IMG/VR virus record: IMGVR_UViG_3300035698_016128
Span: 60,120-124,119 of that record
DNA from: a virus
Length of the DNA: 64,000 bases
Strand: one strand, 5' to 3'
Part shown: positions 54,971-62,959 of the stretch, piece by piece
Numbering within the stretch: the first letter of the stretch is position 1
Layout of the letters: every line of letters starts with the position of its first letter
Notes under the pieces: generated by a model
Seen by the model: only the letters and a program-made list of their open reading frames with translations
Told to the model about the DNA's origin: nothing
The model's database searches: none
Made by a program: the position numbers and the translations under genes

Positions 54971-55097
54971 ATTTTGCCCAGACTGCAATGTAGAAATGAA
55001 ACAGAAGCGTATGTACCTTGTACGTGATATGTCAGAACTCTTCTGGCTATGCCCAAAATGCGGTAAAGTATGGCGATTGTATAATAACCTAAAGTAA
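54933..55097 (+). CDS. Small zinc-ribbon protein
   Basis: A 54-residue protein from a GTG after CCGGAGGCGGTT, inside the end of the ribonucleotide reductase gene. It reads (M)SRAEYAAGQNAEFCPDCNV... and CPKCGKVWRLYNN: a two-knuckle zinc ribbon. It repeats the zinc-finger style of the reductase tail in another frame. Function unknown. Confidence 0.68.
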   Translation: MSRAEYAAGQNAEFCPDCNVEMKQKRMYLVRDMSELFWLCPKCGKVWRLYNNLK

Positions 55098-55108
55098 AGG
55101 AGACCATC

Positions 55109-55606
55109 ATGGCAGAGAAAAAGAAACACGCCCATTCAATCAACGACACATTCACCCTACAAGGCAACGGAATTGATGGGGGCTTCTACGCCATACCGGA
55201 CAGCAGTGGGTTGCCAGTTATCGTAGGATGCATACTGACTGACGGTACGAATATTGCGCGGGGTATGTCCTTCTACAAATACGAGCCGGAGTGGCCCTGC
55301 AATATCGAGATGGGTTCTCGCGGTGCTCTGTGGAATGCGATGAAGGCCATGACGGAAAAGAAAAACTCAAGCCCATTCAATATATTCTCACAGACAGAAT
55401 ATGAAACGGATGGTAAGAAAATCACGCCACGTATTCGTGACTGCGGGAAGCACCTGTTTATCCACGGACTTGAATGGCTGGTTGACGCACAGCACAACAT
55501 CTACCACAGCTTCTATAACCCGAAGCGCCTCACCAAGAAAGAAAAACGAATCATCTTCAGCATCAAGCGTAAGGAGAGAGAAGCCAGCAAAACCGACACC
55601 GTTTAA
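55109..55606 (+). CDS. Unknown 165-residue protein
   Basis: MAEKKKHAHSINDTFTLQGN... after AAAGGAGACCATC. Beta-rich with a basic end (KRKEREASK). Lies between the reductase and the deaminase. Not recognised. Confidence 0.78.
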   Translation: MAEKKKHAHSINDTFTLQGNGIDGGFYAIPDSSGLPVIVGCILTDGTNIARGMSFYKYEPEWPCNIEMGSRGALWNAMKAMTEKKNSSPFNIFSQTEYETDGKKITPRIRDCGKHLFIHGLEWLVDAQHNIYHSFYNPKRLTKKEKRIIFSIKRKEREASKTDTV

Positions 55607-55621
55607 GCCAAGGGGAAGGGC

Positions 55622-56200
55622 ATGCTTGTACAACCAAACCTGAATAAAGAACAGTTGTTCATGGAGATGTGCGTGACACTCTCTCGGGCGAGCAAGTGCA
55701 TTTCGAGAAGGGTAGGCGCTGTCATTGTCGGCCCTGAGAATGTGGTCCTGTCTACAGGATACAACGGCCCTCCGAGAAATGTTCCGCATTGTGGTGACAG
55801 ATACTTCGCCGACCAAGCGCTTATCAAGGAACTTACGAGGCGGGGTATTGATCCCAACCTATACAACCGGCGACATTCCTCCTTCGGCGGCACGGTTCCT
55901 TGTCCCAGAAATGTCATGCAGTTCCCCTCTGGTGAAGGAATGGAGTGGTGCATAGCAAGCCACGCAGAACAGAATGCAATACTTCAATCAGCAATGGTAG
56001 GGGGGCCAGCGCTTCGGGGAAGTCGTATGTATATCAGTGCTCCTTCGCCGTGCAGAGAATGCATGAAGGCAATCATCCAAGCTGGCATTGTTGAGTTGAT
56101 ATGCCAAGGCAAAGGGTGGTATGATGGTTCTGTCAAATTCTTGGCACAGTCAACGGGCATCAAAATCCGCAAGCACATAGACCCTAGGCAAGAGGCATAG
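55622..56200 (+). CDS. dCMP deaminase
   Basis: A 192-residue zinc deaminase. SHAEQNAI (about 113-120) supplies the zinc His and catalytic Glu; PCRECM (about 142-147) supplies two zinc Cys. RVGAVIVGPENVVLSTGYNG is typical of deoxycytidylate deaminases, as is the inserted Cys/His segment near 57-107. Makes dUMP for thymidylate synthesis, which fits the neighbours. AAGGGGAAGGGC precedes the ATG. Confidence 0.9.
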   Translation: MLVQPNLNKEQLFMEMCVTLSRASKCISRRVGAVIVGPENVVLSTGYNGPPRNVPHCGDRYFADQALIKELTRRGIDPNLYNRRHSSFGGTVPCPRNVMQFPSGEGMEWCIASHAEQNAILQSAMVGGPALRGSRMYISAPSPCRECMKAIIQAGIVELICQGKGWYDGSVKFLAQSTGIKIRKHIDPRQEA

Positions 56201-56201
56201 C

Positions 56202-59200
56202 ATGAAATTCGCCCACCTCCATCTTCATTCTGACGGTAGCTTACTTGATGGTGTAGCTACCCCAAAGTCATTTCTCGAAGCGGCAAAGAAAAAAGGGATA
56301 GCCGCGATTGCATTCACAGACCATGGTGCCATGGGCGTGCACTTGGAGGCTCAGCTTGAAGCGGCGAAGATTGAAGATTGCCCGAAGGTACTATTTGGGA
56401 GTGAATTCTATGTTGTGGATGACATTGATGCCCGTGTACGTGCTGAACCCAAACGGCACCTCGTACTCATTGCCAAGGATAATGATGGATACAAGAACCT
56501 CATTGCCCTGAACAACTTTGCATGGCGCAACTTCTATTACAAGCCAAGGGTAGACTTCGAAACAATCAAGAAGCATTCCAAAGGGCTCGTAGCCCTAAGC
56601 GCTTGTGCGAAGGGCGTTGTTGGCAGTCACATACTTGCCAATGATTACGACAACGCGATTAAAGCCACCAAGAAGTACAAGAAGGTCTTTGGCAGTGACT
56701 TCTATCTTGAGATGCAATTAATCAACATCATGGTTGATGGCGTTAATCTCCAAGAGAATGTCAACGAGGCAATGCTCGTACTATCCAAGAAGTTTAATAT
56801 TGAATACGTCATTACAAATGATTGCCATTACATTGAGGCAAAGGACCACGAGCTCCAATCAAAGGTGCTTCACCTTTCCACCGATGTCGGGTTTATATTT
56901 GCAACGAATGACCTTTGGCTACGTACCAAAGATGAATTCGAACAGGCCCGCAAGGAGTACTTTGAAGATACCATCACGCATAAGGCCATGCTCAAAGGGC
57001 TGAAGAATACAATAAAGATTGCTGAGCAGTGCGATGTTAATATACCGATTGGCGGTCAGCACATCCCTGAGTTCGATCACACCATGCATAAGGAATACAA
57101 GAAGGGCAGTAAGAAAGAGTTCTTTCATCGCCTATGTAAGAGAAAACTGAACGCATTCCTCATGGATAATCCAAAGCTTGATCAGGCTGAATACATGGAG
57201 CGACTTGATTATGAGCTCGACGCGATTGATAAGATGGGTGCGATTGATTATTTCCTTATTGTGGAAGATCTCATTGCTTACCTCCGTGGTCTTGGCAATC
57301 TCGTTCTTATCAGAGGCAGTGCCAACGGCAGTCTGGTTTGCTACGTTCTTCGGTTTGGTTACATTGACCCTATTAAACACCAGATACTTTTCGATAGATT
57401 TATTTCTCCTGCTCGTGTTGAATCTGGCCTTTTTGATGTTGACATTGATATTGATATGGAGTCAGAAATCAGGTCTGTTGCCCTAGTTTATTTAAAGGAG
57501 CGCTACGGCGAAGATAAAGTCTGTAGCGTTGGCAGTTACGGGCGCTTGCAGTGGAAGGCCGCGATTAAAGATATGGCACGTGTTGAGGCGCTGGAAATCA
57601 AATACAAAATTGATAAGGATAAGTCTTTATCGACAGGTGAAATATTAGAGTTGGAAGATAGGCTGTCGCAGGTAAGTTTCCAGCAAATGAATAATGTCAC
57701 CCGCCTACTTGAGCATGGTAGCAAGCAGGAAGGTGGGGATATTTCCATAGAAGAGAGCATTCAGAAGTACCCCGAACTTGAGAAGTGGTGGGCTATAAAT
57801 AAAAATTGGATCAAACGCTTTGTTGCCCCTGTTGTTGGCATACGCAAGAGTGCCAGCATACATCCCGCCAGTGTTGTCGTGCTCCCCGGTGCGCTTGATG
57901 ATTGGCTTCCGGTCAGAAGTCAACCTAATCCCAGAAATAAAAATGAAAGACTTCTCTGTACCCAGTGGGAAGGCTCACATACAGGCCGAGAAGACTTACG
58001 TGCATACGGGGTAATGGCACTCGACGTCCTTGGAGTTAAAACATTATCAATCTGTGCCGCCGCAATGCGGGATGTCAAAAAGAATCATGGTGCTGATATT
58101 TCTTTCGAATCAATGTCACTGAAAGACAAGAGAACAATCCGTGGCTTCAAGGAGGGAGAAACTCTTGGCGTGTTCCAGTTGAGCGCCCCAACGGTTACAC
58201 AGATTGTTAAAGACATTGCCCCTGACTGCTTCGCTGATGTAGCCAACCTGACAGCCATTGACAGGCCGGGGGCGTTAGCGAATAAGGCCCATGTGAGCTA
58301 TGCCAAGCGTAAACACGGCAAGGAACCCGTTGAGGTACTGCACCCTAGCATTTCCCCTATCATGCATGACACCTACGGCATTCCAATATACAGTGAACAC
58401 ATCATGCTTATATCCAAGGCGTTCGCAGGGTTCTCTCCCGTTGAGGCCGAACACTTACGGCAGTTGATGAAAAGCAAGGACAGGAAAATATTCGCCCAGT
58501 ACGAAGAGAAATTTATTAAGGGCGCAATGAAACTCCATGGGAAAAAGGTTGAAGCGCGGGCCAATAAAATTTGGAAGATGATACTAAAATTCGGGGCGTA
58601 CAGTTTTCCAAAAGCGCACGCCACAAGTTACGGACTCATCTCGTGGATGACAATGTACCTCAAAACAAATTACCCGGCTGAGTTTTTCGCAAGCCATCTG
58701 AACTACAGTGATCATAAGGGCTACGCCGAAATCAGAGCAGTTGCCAAGCGTCACTATAAGATAAAATTTGTACTTCCTGAAGTTAATGCCTCGTCCGATA
58801 AATTCACAGTAAGGGACGGAAAGATTATATGGTCACTCAGTGGCATCAAGGGCATTGGCGGTAAGGCGCTTGAAGATATTGTAGCAAAGCAACCCTTCAC
58901 ATCGTTTGACGATTTCCATGAGCGTGTGAATAAGCGACAGGTAAACGTAGCAAGGATAACAAGTCTCATATATGCAGGGTGCTTCAGAAAGTTTGGAGAA
59001 CCGTTGCAGTTATTCAAGCGACTGTTTGATCTTCGCAAGGCTGAGAAGAAGAAAGAGGTATTCAATAAAGAGCTTGAGTCATATGGGAAATCAGATTGGC
59101 TTAAGGCCAAGACTGAATTCCTTGGCTTCCAAACAGCAGGGTTCCAAACCTTATTCAAGGCTGATATAGTGGGCTATACGTTCACCCCGCTATCAGAATT

Positions 59201-59477
59201 CAGCTTCGCTTCGTCGTACGATAACGTGCGCATGTTCGGGCAAGCCAACAAGGTGAGAGTATTCGACTCGCGTGTGGGGCGTATCATGTCCGGCGTTATC
59301 ACAGACATAGACGGCACAATCAATTGGGTAGTATGGGCAGATAAATATGAGGAGATAAAAAAGGAAATCGCAATACGCGATGGCGATATGATTATGATTG
59401 AAGGAACCAAACGTAAGAACCGTGATGAATGGAGCTTGTCAATAGGCAAGGGTGGCTCCATTAAAAAGGTGGCATGA
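56202..59477 (+). CDS. DNA polymerase III alpha subunit (DnaE-type) with PHP domain
   Basis: A 1091-residue C-family polymerase. The PHP domain starts at once (HLHLHSDGS, then FTDHGAMG near 38-45). The palm holds GSANGSLVCY (about 373-382) and LFDVDIDID (about 411-419) with the catalytic aspartates. The fingers include the SFPKAHATSYG-type motif near 815, and an OB-fold region lies near the end (GVITDIDGTINWVVWADK). Shorter than E. coli DnaE but complete. This would be the replicative polymerase of the phage; no separate proofreading subunit is visible here. GAGGCATAGC precedes the ATG. Confidence 0.95.
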   Translation: MKFAHLHLHSDGSLLDGVATPKSFLEAAKKKGIAAIAFTDHGAMGVHLEAQLEAAKIEDCPKVLFGSEFYVVDDIDARVRAEPKRHLVLIAKDNDGYKNLIALNNFAWRNFYYKPRVDFETIKKHSKGLVALSACAKGVVGSHILANDYDNAIKATKKYKKVFGSDFYLEMQLINIMVDGVNLQENVNEAMLVLSKKFNIEYVITNDCHYIEAKDHELQSKVLHLSTDVGFIFATNDLWLRTKDEFEQARKEYFEDTITHKAMLKGLKNTIKIAEQCDVNIPIGGQHIPEFDHTMHKEYKKGSKKEFFHRLCKRKLNAFLMDNPKLDQAEYMERLDYELDAIDKMGAIDYFLIVEDLIAYLRGLGNLVLIRGSANGSLVCYVLRFGYIDPIKHQILFDRFISPARVESGLFDVDIDIDMESEIRSVALVYLKERYGEDKVCSVGSYGRLQWKAAIKDMARVEALEIKYKIDKDKSLSTGEILELEDRLSQVSFQQMNNVTRLLEHGSKQEGGDISIEESIQKYPELEKWWAINKNWIKRFVAPVVGIRKSASIHPASVVVLPGALDDWLPVRSQPNPRNKNERLLCTQWEGSHTGREDLRAYGVMALDVLGVKTLSICAAAMRDVKKNHGADISFESMSLKDKRTIRGFKEGETLGVFQLSAPTVTQIVKDIAPDCFADVANLTAIDRPGALANKAHVSYAKRKHGKEPVEVLHPSISPIMHDTYGIPIYSEHIMLISKAFAGFSPVEAEHLRQLMKSKDRKIFAQYEEKFIKGAMKLHGKKVEARANKIWKMILKFGAYSFPKAHATSYGLISWMTMYLKTNYPAEFFASHLNYSDHKGYAEIRAVAKRHYKIKFVLPEVNASSDKFTVRDGKIIWSLSGIKGIGGKALEDIVAKQPFTSFDDFHERVNKRQVNVARITSLIYAGCFRKFGEPLQLFKRLFDLRKAEKKKEVFNKELESYGKSDWLKAKTEFLGFQTAGFQTLFKADIVGYTFTPLSEFSFASSYDNVRMFGQANKVRVFDSRVGRIMSGVITDIDGTINWVVWADKYEEIKKEIAIRDGDMIMIEGTKRKNRDEWSLSIGKGGSIKKVA

Positions 59478-59478
59478 T

Positions 59479-60261
59479 ATGGCTAAGCTTGTAAGGAAGA
59501 ATGGCGATATAAAGATAAAAGAAATAGATGGCGTGATTGGCTTGAAGATGCCGCGCTCAGCGCTCAAACATTCAGATAAACTTGAAAAATATGACATCAA
59601 CAAAGCGCTTGCTATTCGCAAGAGTGTAGCATCTGAAGTAATGCCAGATGGCACCAACAAAATATGGCTTGGTGAAGATGATGACTTTGTGGCCTTCATG
59701 GAGAGCGGTAAGGTCTTGTTTACAAGAGACAACTTAGGTATATTTCAAATTGCTTCGGGATTAAGATTTGAAACAACAGGGCATAGAAAAGAGTACCCAA
59801 TAATAAAGACAGGTGTTGCCGGGGTGTCCTTTAAGGATGGTAACATCAGCAGACAGGTAACTATCCAGCAACTTGGCTCATACAACAAGATTGAAGGGTC
59901 CTCATTCTCAGCAGCACTCAAGAGAGAGCATGACGATTTTGCCAGAAGCGTACTGATTTCAGTGCATACCAGAAACGGCACCCCAATGATTGATAAAAAA
60001 GTTGGCTTTCTTCCCCGCCAGCTATCAAGAATATTGACAATACTAAGTGAATGGTATAGTATTGAATACACTGCCGAAGTGCACAAAATCAAATCAAATC
60101 TGACGAAGGGAAGCAAGCCATTGCGCTTTCCGTGTAGTGTCTCTCTTATTCTACGCCCGAACGTATTTTTGACAAAGGCTCCAATGATCAGGAATATAAA
60201 TGTGTCCGGAATGTCTGTCTCTGAAATACGAAACAAGCTAAAGAAAAAGAGGGAAATGTAA
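59479..60261 (+). CDS. Unknown 260-residue protein
   Basis: Starts MAKLVRKNGDIKIKEIDGVI after AAAGGTGGCATGAT. Mostly beta-strands, ending SVSEIRNKLKKKREM. The basic end resembles that of the 60776 protein (DNIRKRLRRK). Not recognised; the location suggests a replication accessory role. Confidence 0.78.
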   Translation: MAKLVRKNGDIKIKEIDGVIGLKMPRSALKHSDKLEKYDINKALAIRKSVASEVMPDGTNKIWLGEDDDFVAFMESGKVLFTRDNLGIFQIASGLRFETTGHRKEYPIIKTGVAGVSFKDGNISRQVTIQQLGSYNKIEGSSFSAALKREHDDFARSVLISVHTRNGTPMIDKKVGFLPRQLSRILTILSEWYSIEYTAEVHKIKSNLTKGSKPLRFPCSVSLILRPNVFLTKAPMIRNINVSGMSVSEIRNKLKKKREM

Positions 60262-60263
60262 CT

Positions 60264-60608
60264 ATGCCGATCCATGATTACACATGCGAAAACTGCGGTC
60301 ACTCTTTCGATGCTTACATACATGTTTCGAAAGATGTTAAGAAGAAGCTCAAGTGTCAAGTTTGCGGTGGTAAGGCGGTCAAGGTGCTATCGGCCTTCAA
60401 CACAGGCGGTAGGCTTTTCAAAAAACTGAGTGGCGTTGACGACACAGACGACCTCACGATTGGAAAGATTGTGGCCGAAGGAAAAATCCCAGCTGAACAT
60501 GCGAGGCCAGTCCGTGAAAGAATCTCTAAACATAAAAAAAACAAGGCAGAATTCGAAGAAAGAAAACGAACCATTGGCTTCAAAGAGGATGGAAAGCGAA
60601 CAGATTGA
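60264..60608 (+). CDS. FmdB-like zinc-ribbon protein
   Basis: A 114-residue protein. MPIHDYTCENCGHSFDAYIH and CQVCGGKAVKVLS match the FmdB-type zinc ribbon, a small domain of unknown biochemical role often called regulatory. The C-terminal half is helical and basic. Confidence 0.82.
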   Translation: MPIHDYTCENCGHSFDAYIHVSKDVKKKLKCQVCGGKAVKVLSAFNTGGRLFKKLSGVDDTDDLTIGKIVAEGKIPAEHARPVRERISKHKKNKAEFEERKRTIGFKEDGKRTD

Positions 60609-60771
60609 AATCAAACGCACAGTCCATCTCAAGTACAACTTCCGTTCTGAAGAGGCGCAAGGAAAAGCAAGGAAGCTTTGCAGTAGCTTTACAGAGAAGG
60701 GGTATGAGATCATATATTACGAGCCCGGATTTGTAGAGTTCGCCGTAGTACGGAGAGTTGTAAGCGGGTAG
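60589..60771 (+). CDS. Unknown 60-residue protein
   Basis: MESEQIEIKRTVHLKYNFRS..., overlaps the previous gene by 20 bases; CAAAGAGG touches the ATG. Alpha/beta. Not recognised. Confidence 0.65.
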   Translation: MESEQIEIKRTVHLKYNFRSEEAQGKARKLCSSFTEKGYEIIYYEPGFVEFAVVRRVVSG

Positions 60772-60775
60772 CGAA

Positions 60776-61675
60776 ATGGCTTTCTTAGAAATAATAGGTA
60801 ATATGAGAACCACGCATTCTCCTAATGATTTGTATGACCGCATCGAGTACGGTGCTAAAGACGTAAGATCAAACCTAGGAGAAAAGCCAACCGTAGAAGT
60901 TTCAGTAGACCCAGTCTCCCACGAGTACACATTCCAAGTAGTAAAGAAATTTTCCTCCCACGAAAGCTATGGATACGCAGAAATAAAAATGACCCACGCC
61001 GTTGTCCGTGAGCATTCTGTTCTGCGTGACGCTAGGCCCCACCACCCTCTTGATATTGATGTATTATTTATACAGAAAACGTTCAGGAAATCGCCATACT
61101 TTGGCATTATTGCATTATCAAAAGGAACTCCTATCTTTTATATCTTTGCAACAGAAGAAGATATTGTGCACACATCGGATGACCTGAAAATAACTGCAAA
61201 TATTAAAGCGCCGTGGCATAATCTCTGGACCAGAATGGCAGGCGACACACAACTCAAAAATATACACTGCCTTATGAAACCAGAATCAAAGACAGTTGTT
61301 ACTCGCACAGCAGTTAGCGAAATAACATGTGGCGCTCTTGTTTGCAATAACCCTATGAAAACAGGAGTTGAACATACCAGCGGCGGTAGTAGCAGTGCCA
61401 TAGGCGTTGCGATAGCTGATGCAAAAGCAGGAGAATTAGTAGAAATTGCCTTAGTGAACGCCACCCACTTTCCAACCAAAATGTCAATGAGCGATGGCAC
61501 GAGCGCCGCCACAATGTTTGTTGGTCCTGCTACCGCCTTTGTTGATGATGAAAATAAATTAGTACCAATGCCAGGAGAAGCTACAATAGAGATTAAAAGC
61601 ATTCCAGTAAAGAAGCCTGATACTGTAACGGTTGGTTCAATTGATAACATCAGGAAAAGACTTAGGAGGAAATAA
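60776..61675 (+). CDS. Unknown 299-residue protein
   Basis: MAFLEIIGNMRTTHSPNDLY... with an alpha/beta first half and a beta-rich, Gly/Ala/Thr-rich second half, ending DNIRKRLRRK. No motif recognised. The stop overlaps the next start (TAATG). Confidence 0.78.
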   Translation: MAFLEIIGNMRTTHSPNDLYDRIEYGAKDVRSNLGEKPTVEVSVDPVSHEYTFQVVKKFSSHESYGYAEIKMTHAVVREHSVLRDARPHHPLDIDVLFIQKTFRKSPYFGIIALSKGTPIFYIFATEEDIVHTSDDLKITANIKAPWHNLWTRMAGDTQLKNIHCLMKPESKTVVTRTAVSEITCGALVCNNPMKTGVEHTSGGSSSAIGVAIADAKAGELVEIALVNATHFPTKMSMSDGTSAATMFVGPATAFVDDENKLVPMPGEATIEIKSIPVKKPDTVTVGSIDNIRKRLRRK

Positions 61676-62124
61676 TGCTAAACGATAAGCTTCTTGATAA
61701 CAAAGAGATACGTAAATTTATTACAACCATTGAAGCGGTTGATGGAGACGTAATACATCGGCCCCTGATCATGGACAATGAGCAGGTAAGGCAACACTTC
61801 CTTGAAACTGCCGAGGCGCTTGACTTGGATACCATCACCCTCCGTTACGAGAAAGCTCAGGTGTACGGCATCAGCTTTTGTCAAAACGGGTTGGACAGCG
61901 TATTCGAAAACATCAGGCGCAAGTACGACATTGTAGCAGAGAACATGTTCAGGCGATTAATCCTTGCACGGCAAGCCCCCACCAAGAAACACCTTCGGTA
62001 CCTGTATGATGGACTCCTCGACCTGAAGAACTACAGCGGTATGGCCCTGTGGTTCATCATTGCCGTATATGGCGACATGCTTCTTGAAGTCAAACATGAA
62101 CTCGAAGAGCAAAGGCAGGTTTGA
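61675..62124 (+). CDS. Unknown helical 149-residue protein
   Basis: MLNDKLLDNKEIRKFITTIE..., helical and charged, after GGAGGAAATA. Not recognised. Confidence 0.78.
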   Translation: MLNDKLLDNKEIRKFITTIEAVDGDVIHRPLIMDNEQVRQHFLETAEALDLDTITLRYEKAQVYGISFCQNGLDSVFENIRRKYDIVAENMFRRLILARQAPTKKHLRYLYDGLLDLKNYSGMALWFIIAVYGDMLLEVKHELEEQRQV

Positions 62125-62125
62125 A

Positions 62126-62698
62126 ATGGGCGATGAATATATTGATTATGAAGATGTGCAAACTCTCGTAACCATTGAGGCTGACCTTGGCGGTGACATT
62201 TACGAGATAAGTGTTGCCCGCGACCTTAACATGGGGGGCTTCGAAAATGCAGTGAATACCATATCCATGAAAATAGCCTTCATGGAGAAAGTCGCCGCCG
62301 CATGTTGGGCCGCATACGAGAACTGCAAGGCCGAACTCACAGTGCTTGAGGCTGAAATTGATGAAAAGGTACGTGCCATTAGGGGAATGCGTGGGGAACA
62401 GCGCATCATGAGGCACATACAGCGCAATCCTAGCTGGCTCAAGAAGAAGTATGTGGTCAATGAGGCCAATGCAAACTATCTTGCCGCCAAGGGTGCCGTG
62501 GATGCGTACAAATCATTTGACCGTATGCTTGAGGTCAAGAGTAACAACATGCGCAAATTCCCCGAGATGAGAGAACAGAAAGCCTTCTTCACAAAGAAGA
62601 AATTCTTCATACGGAAAAGCGCCAAGCTGATAGAGGATGATGAAATCCGCAAACCCAAACGAAAGAGGATCAAACTTCACAAGAAAAAGGAGGAGTAA
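62126..62698 (+). CDS. Unknown helical 190-residue protein
   Basis: Starts MGDEYIDYEDVQTLVTIEAD after AAAGGCAGGTTTGAA. A long helical region (about 45-110) is followed by a basic tail (KPKRKRIKLHKKKEE). Possibly a recombination or replication accessory protein by location only. Confidence 0.76.
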   Translation: MGDEYIDYEDVQTLVTIEADLGGDIYEISVARDLNMGGFENAVNTISMKIAFMEKVAAACWAAYENCKAELTVLEAEIDEKVRAIRGMRGEQRIMRHIQRNPSWLKKKYVVNEANANYLAAKGAVDAYKSFDRMLEVKSNNMRKFPEMREQKAFFTKKKFFIRKSAKLIEDDEIRKPKRKRIKLHKKKEE

Positions 62699-62923
62699 AT
62701 GAAAGATGCCCTTTTTATTCAAAATGAGGGAACACCAGAGGAAATGACTCTGGACCTATCTGAAGCAATGAGGATGGTGGCAAGAGCATCATCCACTTCA
62801 GCGCCGAATTTGATTGCAGACCTCATCACCTTACTGACAGAGAAAGGGGTAATCAGTCCGGAAGAAGCAGTCATGCTCATCCCAAGAAAAGAACGTGAAG
62901 TGGTTAGCATTAAACTCTCGTAA
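62699..62923 (+). CDS. Unknown 74-residue protein
   Basis: MKDALFIQNEGTPEEMTLDL..., helical, after AAGGAGGAGTAA. Not recognised. Confidence 0.76.
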   Translation: MKDALFIQNEGTPEEMTLDLSEAMRMVARASSTSAPNLIADLITLLTEKGVISPEEAVMLIPRKEREVVSIKLS

Positions 62924-62959
62924 CAAGGCCATCACATCCAACCAAGGAGGAAAGTACAA

